Shown here: one piece after another, positions 1 to 7,379 of the stretch | How positions within the stretch are numbered: position 1 is the first letter of the stretch | Layout of the letters: the number at the start of each line of letters is the position of its first letter | Assembly (NCBI GenBank): GCA_947632255.1 | Contig: CANROL010000032.1 | Coordinates: 1-9,404, forward strand | From: an uncultured Bacilli bacterium | Lineage (GTDB): Bacteria > Bacillota_I > Bacilli_A > RF39 > UBA660 | Direction of reading: 5' to 3' | DNA length: 9,404 bases | The notes under the pieces: model-generated | The model's database searches: none | Told to the model about the DNA's origin: nothing | The model's input: the letters and a program-made list of their open reading frames with translations, nothing else | Translations under genes and position numbers: made by a program

Positions 1-1
1 T

Positions 2-769
2 TTGTCCAATTTTTAAATCAATTAAAACATAACATTTTAATATTTTATTATAAAAAACCATATCAACATAATAATGAGTATTTCCTAATGTAACTCTTTG
101 TTGAGTCCCAACAAACATAAAACCTTTTCCTAATTCAAGTAAAAATTCTTCAATATGCTTGACCAGCTTTTGTTCTAAGTCTTTTTCTAAAATTGGCTTA
201 TTTTCTTTAACTCCTAAAAATTCAAACACATAAGGTTCTTTTAATACATCTTCAGGCGTATTAAGTGTTTGTCCAACTTTTGATAATTCATAAACTTTTT
301 CCTTATTGTTTTTTCCTTCAGAAAGTAGTAATCTTTCAAATAGAGAAGTTTCTAATTGTCTTTTTAATTCTCGTACACTCCAATTAGAATTTAAACATTC
401 CTTTTCATAAAAGTTACGTTCATCAACGTTCTCAATACTTAATAATTCACAATAATGAGACCAACTTAATTTTCCAGACACTGTCTGGAATTTTGGATAA
501 GTTATATAAAGTTTACGCATATTAAATAAATTGCTAACTGAGAAACCTGATCCTAAACTTTTTCTTAATTCCTTAGAAAGTTCCTTCATAATTTGTTTTC
601 CATATTCTGCTTTAATATTACCATTTTGTTCATTTTCAACAATAATTCTTCCAACATTCCAATATGCATATAACATAGTATTATTTACTTCATAAGCTAC
701 TTTTTTTCTACTACTCAAAATAACATCTTTAATTTCTTGAATCATTTCAGCATTATTTTTTTCTAACAT
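2..769 (-). CDS. DUF1016 / YhcG-type PDDEXK nuclease family protein (3' part beyond window)
   Basis: The reading frame runs from the ATG at 769-767 off the left edge, giving 256 codons without a stop. Residues about 10-140 look like the DUF1016 N-terminal domain, with a YAYWNVGR stretch near 34-41 and an LSWSHY motif at 101-106. Residues about 175-256 look like the PDDEXK nuclease domain. There, YYVDMVFYN (233-241) and the DLK of LIDLKIG (251-253) give the acidic residue and the D/E-x-K pair of the fold; most relatives that I know have ELK here, so D251 is a conservative variant. Family members are often about 330-380 aa, so roughly 80-120 residues are probably missing. A strong Shine-Dalgarno (AAAGGGGG) lies about 6 bases before the ATG, which fixes the start. 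The family is common in accessory and mobile regions and is presumed to cut nucleic acid, but its biological role is poorly defined. Confidence 0.85.
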   Translation of the reverse strand, partial: MLEKNNAEMIQEIKDVILSSRKKVAYEVNNTMLYAYWNVGRIIVENEQNGNIKAEYGKQIMKELSKELRKSLGSGFSVSNLFNMRKLYITYPKFQTVSGKLSWSHYCELLSIENVDERNFYEKECLNSNWSVRELKRQLETSLFERLLLSEGKNNKEKVYELSKVGQTLNTPEDVLKEPYVFEFLGVKENKPILEKDLEQKLVKHIEEFLLELGKGFMFVGTQQRVTLGNTHYYVDMVFYNKILKCYVLIDLKIGQ

Positions 770-791
770 TTTAATCCCCCTTTCATAATTT

Positions 792-807
792 GTCAGTTAT
801 GATTGAC
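792..807. promoter_or_regulatory. Imperfect palindrome at the predicted start of transcription (candidate operator)
   Basis: The sequence GTCAGTTATGATTGAC matches its own reverse complement at 12 of 16 positions, with perfect outer GTCA/TGAC half-sites. It lies just downstream of the predicted -10 box of the nuclease gene, where a bound repressor would block transcription. No candidate regulator is adjacent. A chance palindrome is possible. Confidence 0.25.
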
Positions 808-813
808 CGATTC

Positions 814-841
814 AGTATAGCTCATCTAATAAATATTTTAA
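814..841 (-). promoter_or_regulatory. Probable promoter of the DUF1016 nuclease gene
   Basis: On the minus strand a TTAAAA -35 box (836-841) is followed, after 16 bases, by a TATACT -10 box (814-819). This predicts a transcript start near 807 and a short leader of about 38 bases before the ATG. The -10 match is good and the -35 match is weak. Confidence 0.45.
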
Positions 842-962
842 CATAAATTAAGCACTATTTTAATCTCTTATCTGTAATAAAGTAAATTTTTGTTAATTTT
901 TATTTGAAATTTTGTTTTAATTAGAAAAATTGCAATAAGTTTGATTATAGTATAATGAAATG

Positions 963-1075
963 TGTTTATACTAAGGAAATTCTAAAATTTCTTTGGTCAA
1001 ATTCATTACTTATTCTCACTATTTTTGTAAAAGAAAAAGCCCATAATATCAAGTATTATGAACTTTATTTATTTT
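963..1075 (+). ncRNA. Candidate small RNA in the gap between the nuclease and tRNA genes
   Basis: A TATAAT box at 951-956 precedes an 11-bp hairpin at 971-996 with a CTAA loop. The stem contains G-U pairs at 972/995 and 975/992 that hold only in the plus-strand RNA; on the minus strand they become A-C mismatches, so the structure points to plus-strand transcription. The predicted RNA would end at the hairpin 1043-1059 followed by a T-rich stretch to 1075. The -35 box is poor (TTGCAA at only 15 bases spacing). No reading frame of note lies inside. This is inference from structure only. Confidence 0.25.
1031..1063 (-). terminator. Rho-independent terminator of the tRNA-His transcript
   Basis: On the minus strand a 10-bp stem (two G-U pairs) with a 5-base loop spans 1063-1039 and is followed directly by TTTTTCTTTT. 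It lies about 38 bases after the tRNA 3' end. The inner 7-bp stem is also followed by a T-rich run on the plus strand, so it may work weakly in both directions. Confidence 0.75.
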
Positions 1076-1100
1076 AACACAAAATTGTGTAAATTACGCA

Positions 1101-1177
1101 TGGGGTGGAATAAGGGAGTCGAACCCTTGCATAACAGAGCCACAATCTGCCGTGTTAACCACTTCACCAATTCCACC
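1101..1177 (-). tRNA. tRNA-His (anticodon GTG)
   Basis: The reverse complement folds into a full cloverleaf: acceptor stem GTGGAAT/ATTCCAC, a D arm, the anticodon arm GCAGA-TTGTGGC-TCTGT with anticodon GTG at 1143-1141, and a T arm with GGTTCGACTCC. The extra 5' G (G-1, at 1177) opposite a C discriminator is the hallmark of histidine tRNA and the identity element for histidyl-tRNA synthetase. The 3' CCA is encoded (1103-1101). It appears to be a single-gene transcript with its own promoter and terminator. Confidence 0.97.
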
Positions 1178-1205
1178 AATTACTTTAATTACTTAAAGCA
1201 TTATT

Positions 1206-1234
1206 AGGATATCAAATATTTTAAAGAAAATCAA
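1206..1234 (-). promoter_or_regulatory. Promoter of tRNA-His
   Basis: On the minus strand a TTGATT -35 box (1234-1229) is followed by a 17-base spacer and a TATCCT -10 box (1211-1206). The predicted start lies about 22 bases before the mature tRNA 5' end. Confidence 0.5.
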
Positions 1235-1284
1235 GTATTTTAGTATGTTTTGAAAATATTTATTTATATTAATAGTGATGGATT

Positions 1285-2700
1285 ATGAAAAATTATAGTA
1301 TATGGCAAGATTTTAAAACTAACGTTAAATGTTCTAAAATTAATAAAGATTTATATGTTGATGTATTAATTGTAGGTGGAGGTATTACGGGTATATCAAT
1401 ATTAAATGAATTAAAAGAAAATAATGTATCTACCTTATTAATTGAGCAAAATAAATGTGGATATGGGGTAACTTCCAGAAGTACAGCGAAAATAACTTAT
1501 TTACAAGAAAAAATATATATGAATATAAGAAAATATAGTTTAGATAAAGCTAATTTATATTTAAAAAGTCAAATTGAGGCAGTTAATAAAATTAAAAATA
1601 ATATTTTAAATAATAATATTGAATGTGATTTTAAACAAGCAGATTCTTATTTAGTTACAGTTAATAAAAATAAAGTTAAAGATATAAAAGAAGAATATGA
1701 ATTTTTAAAAAATAATAATGTAAATGTTGAAATAATAAATGATAAAAATATTAAAATGGGAATTAAAGTAAGTGATACTTATGTTTTTCATCCTTTAAAA
1801 TATATTGAGTTTTTTAAGAATAAATATCAAGATATAATTTATGAAAATTCTAAATTAAATAGTTTTAAAAGAGAAAATGATTACTATATATGTCAAGTAA
1901 ATAATCATACTATTAAAGCTAAATATTTAGTTATAGCAACCCATTATCCTTATTTTTTAATACCATTTTTAACGCCATTTAAAAGTCATATTGAAACATC
2001 TTTTATAGGTGCTAAAAAAGTTAATAAATATGTTAATCAAAGTTTAATAAATATTGATAAACCAACTGTATCATATAGATTTCATGAAGATAAAAATAGT
2101 TATTTTATTTATTTAGAAAATTCTTTAAAAAGTGCTAATATTAAAAATATTAAAAATTATTTTGATAACTTAAAAAGGAAAGATAATTTTCAATATATTT
2201 GGAGTAATAAAGATATAATAACTAATGATTATCTTCCTTGGATAGGTAATATTTCTAATAATTTATTAATTGCTACAGGATTTAATACTTGGGGTATCTC
2301 TAATTCAGCACTAGCAAGTATGGTTATAAGAGATATTATATTAAATGAAGAAAATCCTTATATTGAATTAGTTAATCCTAAAAGAAGTATTAATCTTAGT
2401 AAAATAAAAAGATTACCAATAGATATCAGTTGTAGTGCAATAGCTTATTTAAAAAGTACGATTAATAATGTTAATAATACCCATATTAAATATGAGCAGA
2501 TAAACAATAATAAAGTTGCACATTTAAATTATAATAAAGATATTTTAGTTAAGCATAGATGTCCTCATATGAAATGTGGTTTAGTTTTTAATGAAGTGGA
2601 AAATACTTGGGACTGTTTATGTCATGGATCAAAATTTGATTTAACTGGCAAATTGTTAGAAGGACCTAGTAAAGAAAATATAAATGTGGATAAGTATTAG
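1285..2700 (+). CDS. FAD-dependent oxidoreductase with C-terminal Rieske [2Fe-2S] domain (YhfW-like)
   Basis: This 471-aa protein joins a DAO-type flavin domain to a Rieske domain. The N-terminal dinucleotide-binding motif is VDVLIVGGGITG (25-36), with the ribose-binding acidic residue E54 at the end of the second strand. The following STAKITY stretch (66-72) fits FAD proteins of this subgroup. The C-terminus has the Rieske signature CPHMKC...CLCHGS: C426, H428, C444 and H447 would bind the cluster, and C431 and C446 match the disulfide pair of classical Rieske proteins. The architecture matches Bacillus YhfW; the substrate is unknown. It is predicted to be cytoplasmic, with no signal peptide. 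The ATG at 1285 follows a weak GTGATGG ribosome site, and an in-frame TGA at 1276 excludes an earlier start. Its codons look more AT-rich (many AAT, AAA, TTA, ATA) than those of its neighbours, and it is one of only two plus-strand genes here. Confidence 0.9.
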   Translation: MKNYSIWQDFKTNVKCSKINKDLYVDVLIVGGGITGISILNELKENNVSTLLIEQNKCGYGVTSRSTAKITYLQEKIYMNIRKYSLDKANLYLKSQIEAVNKIKNNILNNNIECDFKQADSYLVTVNKNKVKDIKEEYEFLKNNNVNVEIINDKNIKMGIKVSDTYVFHPLKYIEFFKNKYQDIIYENSKLNSFKRENDYYICQVNNHTIKAKYLVIATHYPYFLIPFLTPFKSHIETSFIGAKKVNKYVNQSLINIDKPTVSYRFHEDKNSYFIYLENSLKSANIKNIKNYFDNLKRKDNFQYIWSNKDIITNDYLPWIGNISNNLLIATGFNTWGISNSALASMVIRDIILNEENPYIELVNPKRSINLSKIKRLPIDISCSAIAYLKSTINNVNNTHIKYEQINNNKVAHLNYNKDILVKHRCPHMKCGLVFNEVENTWDCLCHGSKFDLTGKLLEGPSKENINVDKY

Positions 2701-2712
2701 TTTATAAACATT

Positions 2713-2737
2713 AAAAAAAGACTTTATTAGTCCTTTT
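2713..2737 (-). terminator. Terminator of the 150-aa/AAA+/dehydrogenase operon
   Basis: On the minus strand the stem AAAAGGACT/AGTCTTTT (one G-U pair, loop AATAA) runs into a seven-T tract shortly after the dehydrogenase stop codon. On the plus strand the same stem has an A-C mismatch, so it should terminate the convergent oxidoreductase gene less efficiently, though it probably serves both. Confidence 0.8.
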
Positions 2738-2747
2738 AATTTGCTTT

Positions 2748-3803
2748 TTAATATTTAATTTTATAAGTTGGTTCAGGCATTTTACTAGTAGAGATAAAAC
2801 CAGGTTCCGCGTTAATAACATCGGGAATACGATTAACTATATCAGCACAAGTAAGTCTTACAGTATCAGGGCGTTCAATAGTAAAGGTGGTGTTGGCATC
2901 ACCATAGATAGTCCAAGTATTAGTATCAAAATCATTTGGACCATAGACTTTACCAATAGATTCAGCTTCAATAGTAATTCCTTCTTTAGTTTCTAAAATG
3001 GCAATTGCACTCATACCTGTTGCATCACCAGCTTTAATATCCATGTTAAGGGTGGTACTATGTAAATCTTCATCACTCGTCATAGGTACAGTTTTACTTT
3101 CCATTTTAGTTGGGGTTAAATGAAGTTTATCGGCAAGCCAACCGACTGTATTCCACATGTAAGATGGGCTAAACTCTCGATTATTGATTAGCTTATTTCT
3201 TTCTTCTTCGCTAATGTTATCGATAGAAGCAATTTCTTTTTCAAATTCGGCAATAGGAAGGCCCGCGCCATGCACTTTAGCAAGAGCAATACCATAGTCT
3301 TCAACATTATAAGAAGAACTACCTTTTATTTTAGTTATATTATGCATTGATGAGGCCATAGAAGTAACTAAATTACCCCAGAAAATATCTTGATACCCAC
3401 ATCCTGTTATCGTAACATTATTAGCTTTAGCTAAAACATCTAATTCATGAAATAACGTAGGATTAGAGTTTTCAGCATAAAAACATTCTTCGGAAGTAGT
3501 TATAACATTAACACCACTGGTAACACAGGTACGAATAGAGTCGGCAACATCATTTAGATAACTCATCGTGGTAATTACGGCGATATCCGGTTTTGTTTCA
3601 TTTAATAATTCTTCTAATTTAGTGTAATCATTAATAACTACATCTTTTTTAGAACTTTCCATGACAGTTGAAATATCTTTTCCAATTAAGTCAGGGTTAA
3701 TATCAACTGCTCCTACAACTGTGGCACCTAAATCATAAATATAATTCATAATATATTTACTCATCTTCCCACATCCAACTTGAAATACTTTAATTTTGGT
3801 CAT
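2748..3803 (-). CDS. 2,4-diaminopentanoate dehydrogenase-like NAD(P)-dependent oxidoreductase
   Basis: This 351-aa protein has an N-terminal Rossmann fold, with VFQVGCGKMSKYI (6-18) as the nucleotide-binding loop and a second strand ending GAVDIN. The rest resembles the DapB/DapDH-like C-terminal domain of 2,4-diaminopentanoate dehydrogenase (Ord), the last-but-one enzyme of clostridial ornithine fermentation. The known ornithine genes (oraE, oraS, orr, ortA, ortB) are not in the window, so another amino-acid or amine substrate is possible. The start is supported by AAGGAGTG about 9 bases upstream. The first 14 bases overlap the end of the AAA+ gene, indicating translational coupling. It is the last gene of its operon. 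The fold is certain from sequence; the exact reaction is inferred from family resemblance. Confidence 0.7.
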   Translation of the reverse strand: MTKIKVFQVGCGKMSKYIMNYIYDLGATVVGAVDINPDLIGKDISTVMESSKKDVVINDYTKLEELLNETKPDIAVITTMSYLNDVADSIRTCVTSGVNVITTSEECFYAENSNPTLFHELDVLAKANNVTITGCGYQDIFWGNLVTSMASSMHNITKIKGSSSYNVEDYGIALAKVHGAGLPIAEFEKEIASIDNISEEERNKLINNREFSPSYMWNTVGWLADKLHLTPTKMESKTVPMTSDEDLHSTTLNMDIKAGDATGMSAIAILETKEGITIEAESIGKVYGPNDFDTNTWTIYGDANTTFTIERPDTVRLTCADIVNRIPDVINAEPGFISTSKMPEPTYKIKY

Positions 3804-4704
3804 TTAAATCCACTCCTTCTTCTTTTATCATGTCCGCAAAAGTAATTTTAAAACGTTCTATTTCTTTTAATTTAGCATCTTCATAAATATTTTTAGCATT
3901 ACAGATAGCTTTATAAAAATGTTTTAAAGTAACAGTTTTTTTATTATCATATAAAGCATATGTAAAAGCATTGGATACAATTGTTAAACAGATATCTGGA
4001 TAACGCGATGCTATTTCATAAACACGCTTATATTCATCAGTCATTTCGACAATAAAACGCATTATTTTTTCTTTAATAAAATCTGTATATTCACATTTAA
4101 CATTTAATTCTTTTTCAATTTTAGGTAGTGTTCCTAATAAAATAGCTACCGTAGTATCTTGATCTGTTTCTAAAACTTCTATTTTTTGAAAACGTCGTAA
4201 GAAAGCACGATCACGTAAAATATAATGTTCATATTCTTCAGTAGTTGTAGCTCCAATCATTTTAATTGTTCCCCGATCAAGACCAGCTTTAAGCATATTA
4301 GCAAAGTCCATGCCACCTTCTTTATTTACTAATAAATGGGTTTCATCAATAAAAATTATGACATTATTTTTGGTGCTTAATTCACGAACTAGTAAATCAA
4401 TTCTATTTTCTGTTGCCCCATTAATATTGGTACTTCCTATTAGGCTACTAATATTTATTTTAATAATTTCATAATTAAGTAAAACATCAGGAACATATCC
4501 TTTAATAATACGATAGGCTAAACCTTCTACTATTGCAGTTTTACCTATACCAGGTTTACCTACAAGTAAAGCACTTTTTTCAGGGGTTAATAAAGTTAAA
4601 ATCATTTGCTTTATTTCATTATCGCGACCTATCGCGGGATCAGTTATATAATCTTTGGCTGTAAGATTTTCCCCATATCTTTCTAACATACTAATTTCTT
4701 CCAT
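3790..4704 (-). CDS. Minimal single-domain AAA+ ATPase of ClpA/ClpB D1 type
   Basis: The 304-aa product matches one Clp/Hsp100 D1 module. It has the entry motif LERYGENLT...DPAIGRDNEI (7-31), Walker A GKPGIGKT (49-56), Walker B IIFIDE (116-121), sensor 1 GATTT (151-155), arginine fingers in FLRRF (168-172) and a sensor-2 helix around SRYPDICLTIVSNA. It lacks the Clp N-domain, the middle coiled coil, the second ATPase ring and any ClpP-binding loop, so it is far shorter than ClpA, ClpB or ClpC (about 750-860 aa). The usual pore-loop KYRG is replaced by NING (93-96), removing the aromatic residue that grips substrates. It probably remodels a specific partner rather than feeding a protease. AGGAGG six bases before the ATG at 4704 sets the start; Met6 is less likely. 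Both ends overlap neighbouring genes by 14 bases. Confidence 0.85.
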   Translation of the reverse strand: MEEISMLERYGENLTAKDYITDPAIGRDNEIKQMILTLLTPEKSALLVGKPGIGKTAIVEGLAYRIIKGYVPDVLLNYEIIKINISSLIGSTNINGATENRIDLLVRELSTKNNVIIFIDETHLLVNKEGGMDFANMLKAGLDRGTIKMIGATTTEEYEHYILRDRAFLRRFQKIEVLETDQDTTVAILLGTLPKIEKELNVKCEYTDFIKEKIMRFIVEMTDEYKRVYEIASRYPDICLTIVSNAFTYALYDNKKTVTLKHFYKAICNAKNIYEDAKLKEIERFKITFADMIKEEGVDLNDQN

Positions 4705-5143
4705 GTTCTTCCTCCTTTACTTTTAAAACTTGTTCATAATTAATTTGCTCTATTTCTAAAGTATGGCTATTAATACAAAATTCTATACCTTGATGTTCTA
4801 CATTATAATAATCAGTCATATTTATTTCTTCAATTTTAAAATCTTGAGTTAGAAATATTTGATGATTATTTAAAAAGTCTTTAATACTATTTAAAGTGGA
4901 TGTTTTAGTTAAATGCCCATAGAATAATATAACTAATGGTTTAGGCGAATTAATACTTTTAAGCATAGTTTTAATTAAATCCTCATAATCATTTAAAGTA
5001 TGTGTTAAGCAAGAATTTGTTTTATCAGTAATGTATATAGCAACACCTTCAGTTAAATTATAAGCTCCAAGATATGGTTTATAAACACTAGAATAAACTA
5101 TTTCATTAAAGCTGGCAAGATTAATTAAATTACTATCTATCAT
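4691..5143 (-). CDS. Uncharacterised 150-aa protein, first gene of the AAA+/dehydrogenase operon
   Basis: I do not recognise this protein. It is soluble, with no signal peptide or membrane segment. It shows alternating strands and helices: a hydrophobic strand GVAIYITD (33-40), a short C-L-T-H-T stretch (44-48), a strand PLVILFYGH and an acidic, lysine/glutamate-rich tail. Its start is preceded by a modest AAGTGGTG ribosome site, and a TATAAT box lies about 20 bases upstream of the ATG. Its last 14 bases contain the strong AGGAGG site and start codon of the AAA+ gene, so the two products are likely made together. A role as adaptor, substrate or regulator of the ATPase is inference from position alone. 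Confidence 0.75.
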   Translation of the reverse strand: MIDSNLINLASFNEIVYSSVYKPYLGAYNLTEGVAIYITDKTNSCLTHTLNDYEDLIKTMLKSINSPKPLVILFYGHLTKTSTLNSIKDFLNNHQIFLTQDFKIEEINMTDYYNVEHQGIEFCINSHTLEIEQINYEQVLKVKEEEHGRN

Positions 5144-5162
5144 AGCATCACCACTTTAAAAT

Positions 5163-5191
5163 ATTATATCATTAAATAGATTTTTTGACTA
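5163..5191 (-). promoter_or_regulatory. Promoter of the 150-aa/AAA+/dehydrogenase operon
   Basis: A perfect TATAAT (minus strand, 5168-5163) sits about 20 bases before the first start codon. The -35 region is weak (TAGTCA at a 17-base spacing). The leader would be only about 13 bases and would consist almost entirely of the ribosome site. Confidence 0.5.
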
Positions 5192-5292
5192 TATTTTATA
5201 AAGCGTAATATATCTAATTTACATTAATATTATTTACATATATTTAAGAATTATTGTAATTTTATAGAATGATGTAAGTTTGTTTTAAATAT

Positions 5293-5320
5293 AAAAACCT
5301 AACTCACAATACGAATTAGG
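5293..5320 (-). terminator. Terminator of the PadR/HAAS operon
   Basis: On the minus strand CCTAATTC/GAGTTAGG forms an 8-bp stem (one G-U pair) with a 7-base loop, followed by TTTTTAT. It lies 8 bases after the stop codon of the membrane protein gene. Confidence 0.8.
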
Positions 5321-5327
5321 CTATTTT

Positions 5328-7040
5328 TTAGAAAATACTTTCTTGATTTATATCAACACCAATTTTATTTGTATGTCTTACACTCATAAGATTACATTCA
5401 TCAAAGATATCTTTTATATTATTTTCATCAAAATCATCGGTTAGTTCATCATAATCTACTAAAAAGGTAAATTCATAATTTTCCAACATTGTTAGTTCAG
5501 GTGGCAATAAAGATCTATTTACTTTAACTGTTGTTACTTCTTCACCCATGTATTCTTTTAATGTTAAATATAAATATTCATATTCATTACTGTCATTAAA
5601 ACTTAAAACATTATAAGTTTTGGTAAATACTTTAAAATCATGTTCTTTTTGGTAATTGTTCATTATTTTTTGATAATTTTCGGCACTTACATAAACTTTT
5701 TTATTAATTACATTTTCATATAAATAAATTTTTCTATTTTTTAAATTAGTGATTATTTCGGTAAAGACTGATTTAGTTAAGTTAAATGAAGTTATATTAT
5801 AATCTAGGCAATAAGTATTAGAGCCACAGGCTTTGATATTAATATTAAAATCGTCTAAGAAGTTAGGATAATTATATTCAATAGTAATTGCATCATTTAG
5901 GGAATTATCAATTATAATATCATTATAGCCTAATAAAATTAAGTTATCTTCCATAGGAATTGTTTCTTTTTTAGTAAACATATTAGGATAGGTCTCACTA
6001 TAATTAATATCAGTTTTAGTGATTTCAATGGCACTTATTGTTAAGCTTAGTCCAGTAATTATTATTATTACTAATAACTTAGTAAAGATATTCGTGGCTT
6101 TCATTTTTTTATCTAAAACAAAATATGTACCAGTTTGAAAAATAAATATGCCACCAAGCAATAAAGAAACTAATAATAAGAAAATACCAAAATATTTAAC
6201 ACCAGAAAATAATAAATATGTCATTAAACCGGTTGCAATAACCATACCTAATAAATAAAAGAATGTTCCAATTAAAATCATTATAACAATTATTTTTAAG
6301 AAGCAAACACATATATAGTTTATAGTATCAAGAAAATTGTGATTTTTAGTTTTTTCTTTAATAACTTTAGGTTCTTTTTCTTTTTTGATTTTAATAATTG
6401 GTTCATCTTTAACTTCATTTTCTTTATTTTTCTTTTTTAAAGATTTCCTTTTTTCTTCCTCTTCTTGTTCTTTTCTCTCTTCTTCTTCCATTTCATTAAC
6501 AATATTGGCGCTGAGATTTTTGAAGACTCTTTTTTCAATGACTTTTATAAAGATAATTACGGAAATAATAATATAACTTAAGTTAATAATAAATTTCCAA
6601 ATAGTTCCTAAAATAAAACAGAAAGGATTATCAAAACTAAAGAATAATTTGTCCGCGAGATCTTCAATTAAAGAAAATGGAATTTTAAGAATAGCGATTA
6701 AGATAGCAATAAAAATAATTTCAATTAATATTTTACAAATTTCACTATAGTTTTTAGTTTCAAATAAATTAATAAATCTTTCGATGCTATTTACAATTTT
6801 ATCAAAAAAGCCACTTATACCATAATCTTTAGAAGGCTCTTTAACTTTATAAGCTGATAATAAATCACTTACTATTTCTTCAAAGTCTCCAAGCTCTTTA
6901 ATAGCTTCTTCTTCGGTTTTGCCAGCATTTACTTTTTCTTCAATAAAGCCTACGTATTCATTAATTATATCTTCTACTTCACTATCTTCTAAAACATTTA
7001 ATCTTTTACGTAACTTTTTTATAAATTCTTCTTTATTCAT
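5328..7040 (-). CDS. HAAS (DUF1700) domain multi-pass membrane protein with large C-terminal extracytoplasmic region
   Basis: The 570-aa product begins with a HAAS/DUF1700 domain (about 1-66): MNKEEFIKKLRKRL, then EDIINEYVGFIEEKV and EEEAIKELGDFEEI, as in partners of PadR regulators. Two membrane helices follow (about 101-119 and 146-168), then a highly charged Lys/Glu-rich, probably coiled-coil cytoplasmic segment (about 183-232), then further helices (about 244-275, 284-304, 320-340). The last 230 residues are polar and probably lie outside the membrane. Such proteins are thought to sense or respond to envelope state and are controlled by the linked PadR. The ATG at 7040 is chosen because AAGGAG lies 8 bases upstream; a GTG at 7049 overlaps that site. 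The start overlaps the padR stop by 8 bases. The long charged linker and C-terminal region are additions to the plain HAAS module. Confidence 0.85.
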   Translation of the reverse strand: MNKEEFIKKLRKRLNVLEDSEVEDIINEYVGFIEEKVNAGKTEEEAIKELGDFEEIVSDLLSAYKVKEPSKDYGISGFFDKIVNSIERFINLFETKNYSEICKILIEIIFIAILIAILKIPFSLIEDLADKLFFSFDNPFCFILGTIWKFIINLSYIIISVIIFIKVIEKRVFKNLSANIVNEMEEEERKEQEEEEKRKSLKKKNKENEVKDEPIIKIKKEKEPKVIKEKTKNHNFLDTINYICVCFLKIIVIMILIGTFFYLLGMVIATGLMTYLLFSGVKYFGIFLLLVSLLLGGIFIFQTGTYFVLDKKMKATNIFTKLLVIIIITGLSLTISAIEITKTDINYSETYPNMFTKKETIPMEDNLILLGYNDIIIDNSLNDAITIEYNYPNFLDDFNINIKACGSNTYCLDYNITSFNLTKSVFTEIITNLKNRKIYLYENVINKKVYVSAENYQKIMNNYQKEHDFKVFTKTYNVLSFNDSNEYEYLYLTLKEYMGEEVTTVKVNRSLLPPELTMLENYEFTFLVDYDELTDDFDENNIKDIFDECNLMSVRHTNKIGVDINQESIF

Positions 7041-7356
7041 CTTTAACACTCCTTTTAATAAATTTGTTTACACTTTCACTAAATTTTAACCATTCAGTTA
7101 ACTCTTTTTCTTTGGCAATTTTTCCGGTTGCTGTAATATGATAATATTTGCGAATTGGGCCTTCGGTAGATATTTTGGTATATGTTTCAAAATAATTAAT
7201 ATTGGTTAATCTTTTTAAGATGGGATAAATTGTACCTTCATTAACATCTACAATATTACTTACTTCTTCTACTAGTTCATAACCATACATATCTTTTTTT
7301 TCCACTAAAACTAAAATTAATAGTTCTAGTACACCTTTTTTATATTGGGTATTCAT
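7033..7356 (-). CDS. PadR-family transcriptional regulator
   Basis: The 107-aa protein is a minimal PadR winged helix. MYGYELVEEV (23-32) and EGTIYPILKRL (40-50) cover the recognition helix, and GPIRKYYHITATG (66-78) is the wing. The short C-terminal helix should dimerise. PadR proteins of this size are ligand- or stress-responsive repressors and often pair with DUF1700/HAAS membrane proteins, as here. An AGAAAGGA ribosome site precedes the ATG. A 9-bp inverted repeat over the -35 box of its own promoter strongly suggests autorepression of this two-gene operon. Confidence 0.95.
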   Translation of the reverse strand: MNTQYKKGVLELLILVLVEKKDMYGYELVEEVSNIVDVNEGTIYPILKRLTNINYFETYTKISTEGPIRKYYHITATGKIAKEKELTEWLKFSESVNKFIKRSVKDE

Positions 7357-7379
7357 CTATTTTTTCCTTTCTTGTTATT

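Noticed and set aside
971..1006. Minus-strand 11-codon frame (MNLTKEILEFP)
   Set aside because: It is too short, has no strong ribosome site, and its sequence is explained by the hairpin at 971-996.
1101..1284. tRNA-His as an integration site for a mobile element
   Set aside because: I see no integrase gene and no repeated tRNA 3' end within the window.
5174..5210. Plus-strand promoter-like TTGACT with a 17-base spacer
   Set aside because: The -10 (ATATAT) is poor and no plus-strand gene or structured RNA follows; the region is very AT-rich.
6385..6576. Plus-strand open frame of 63 codons
   Set aside because: It lies antisense to the Lys/Glu-rich part of the HAAS protein gene; the Ser/Phe-rich product is the mirror of those codons and there is no ribosome site.
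7041..7049. GTG start for the HAAS membrane protein
   Set aside because: The GTG overlaps the Shine-Dalgarno; the ATG at 7040 has correct spacing and begins the conserved MNKEEF.
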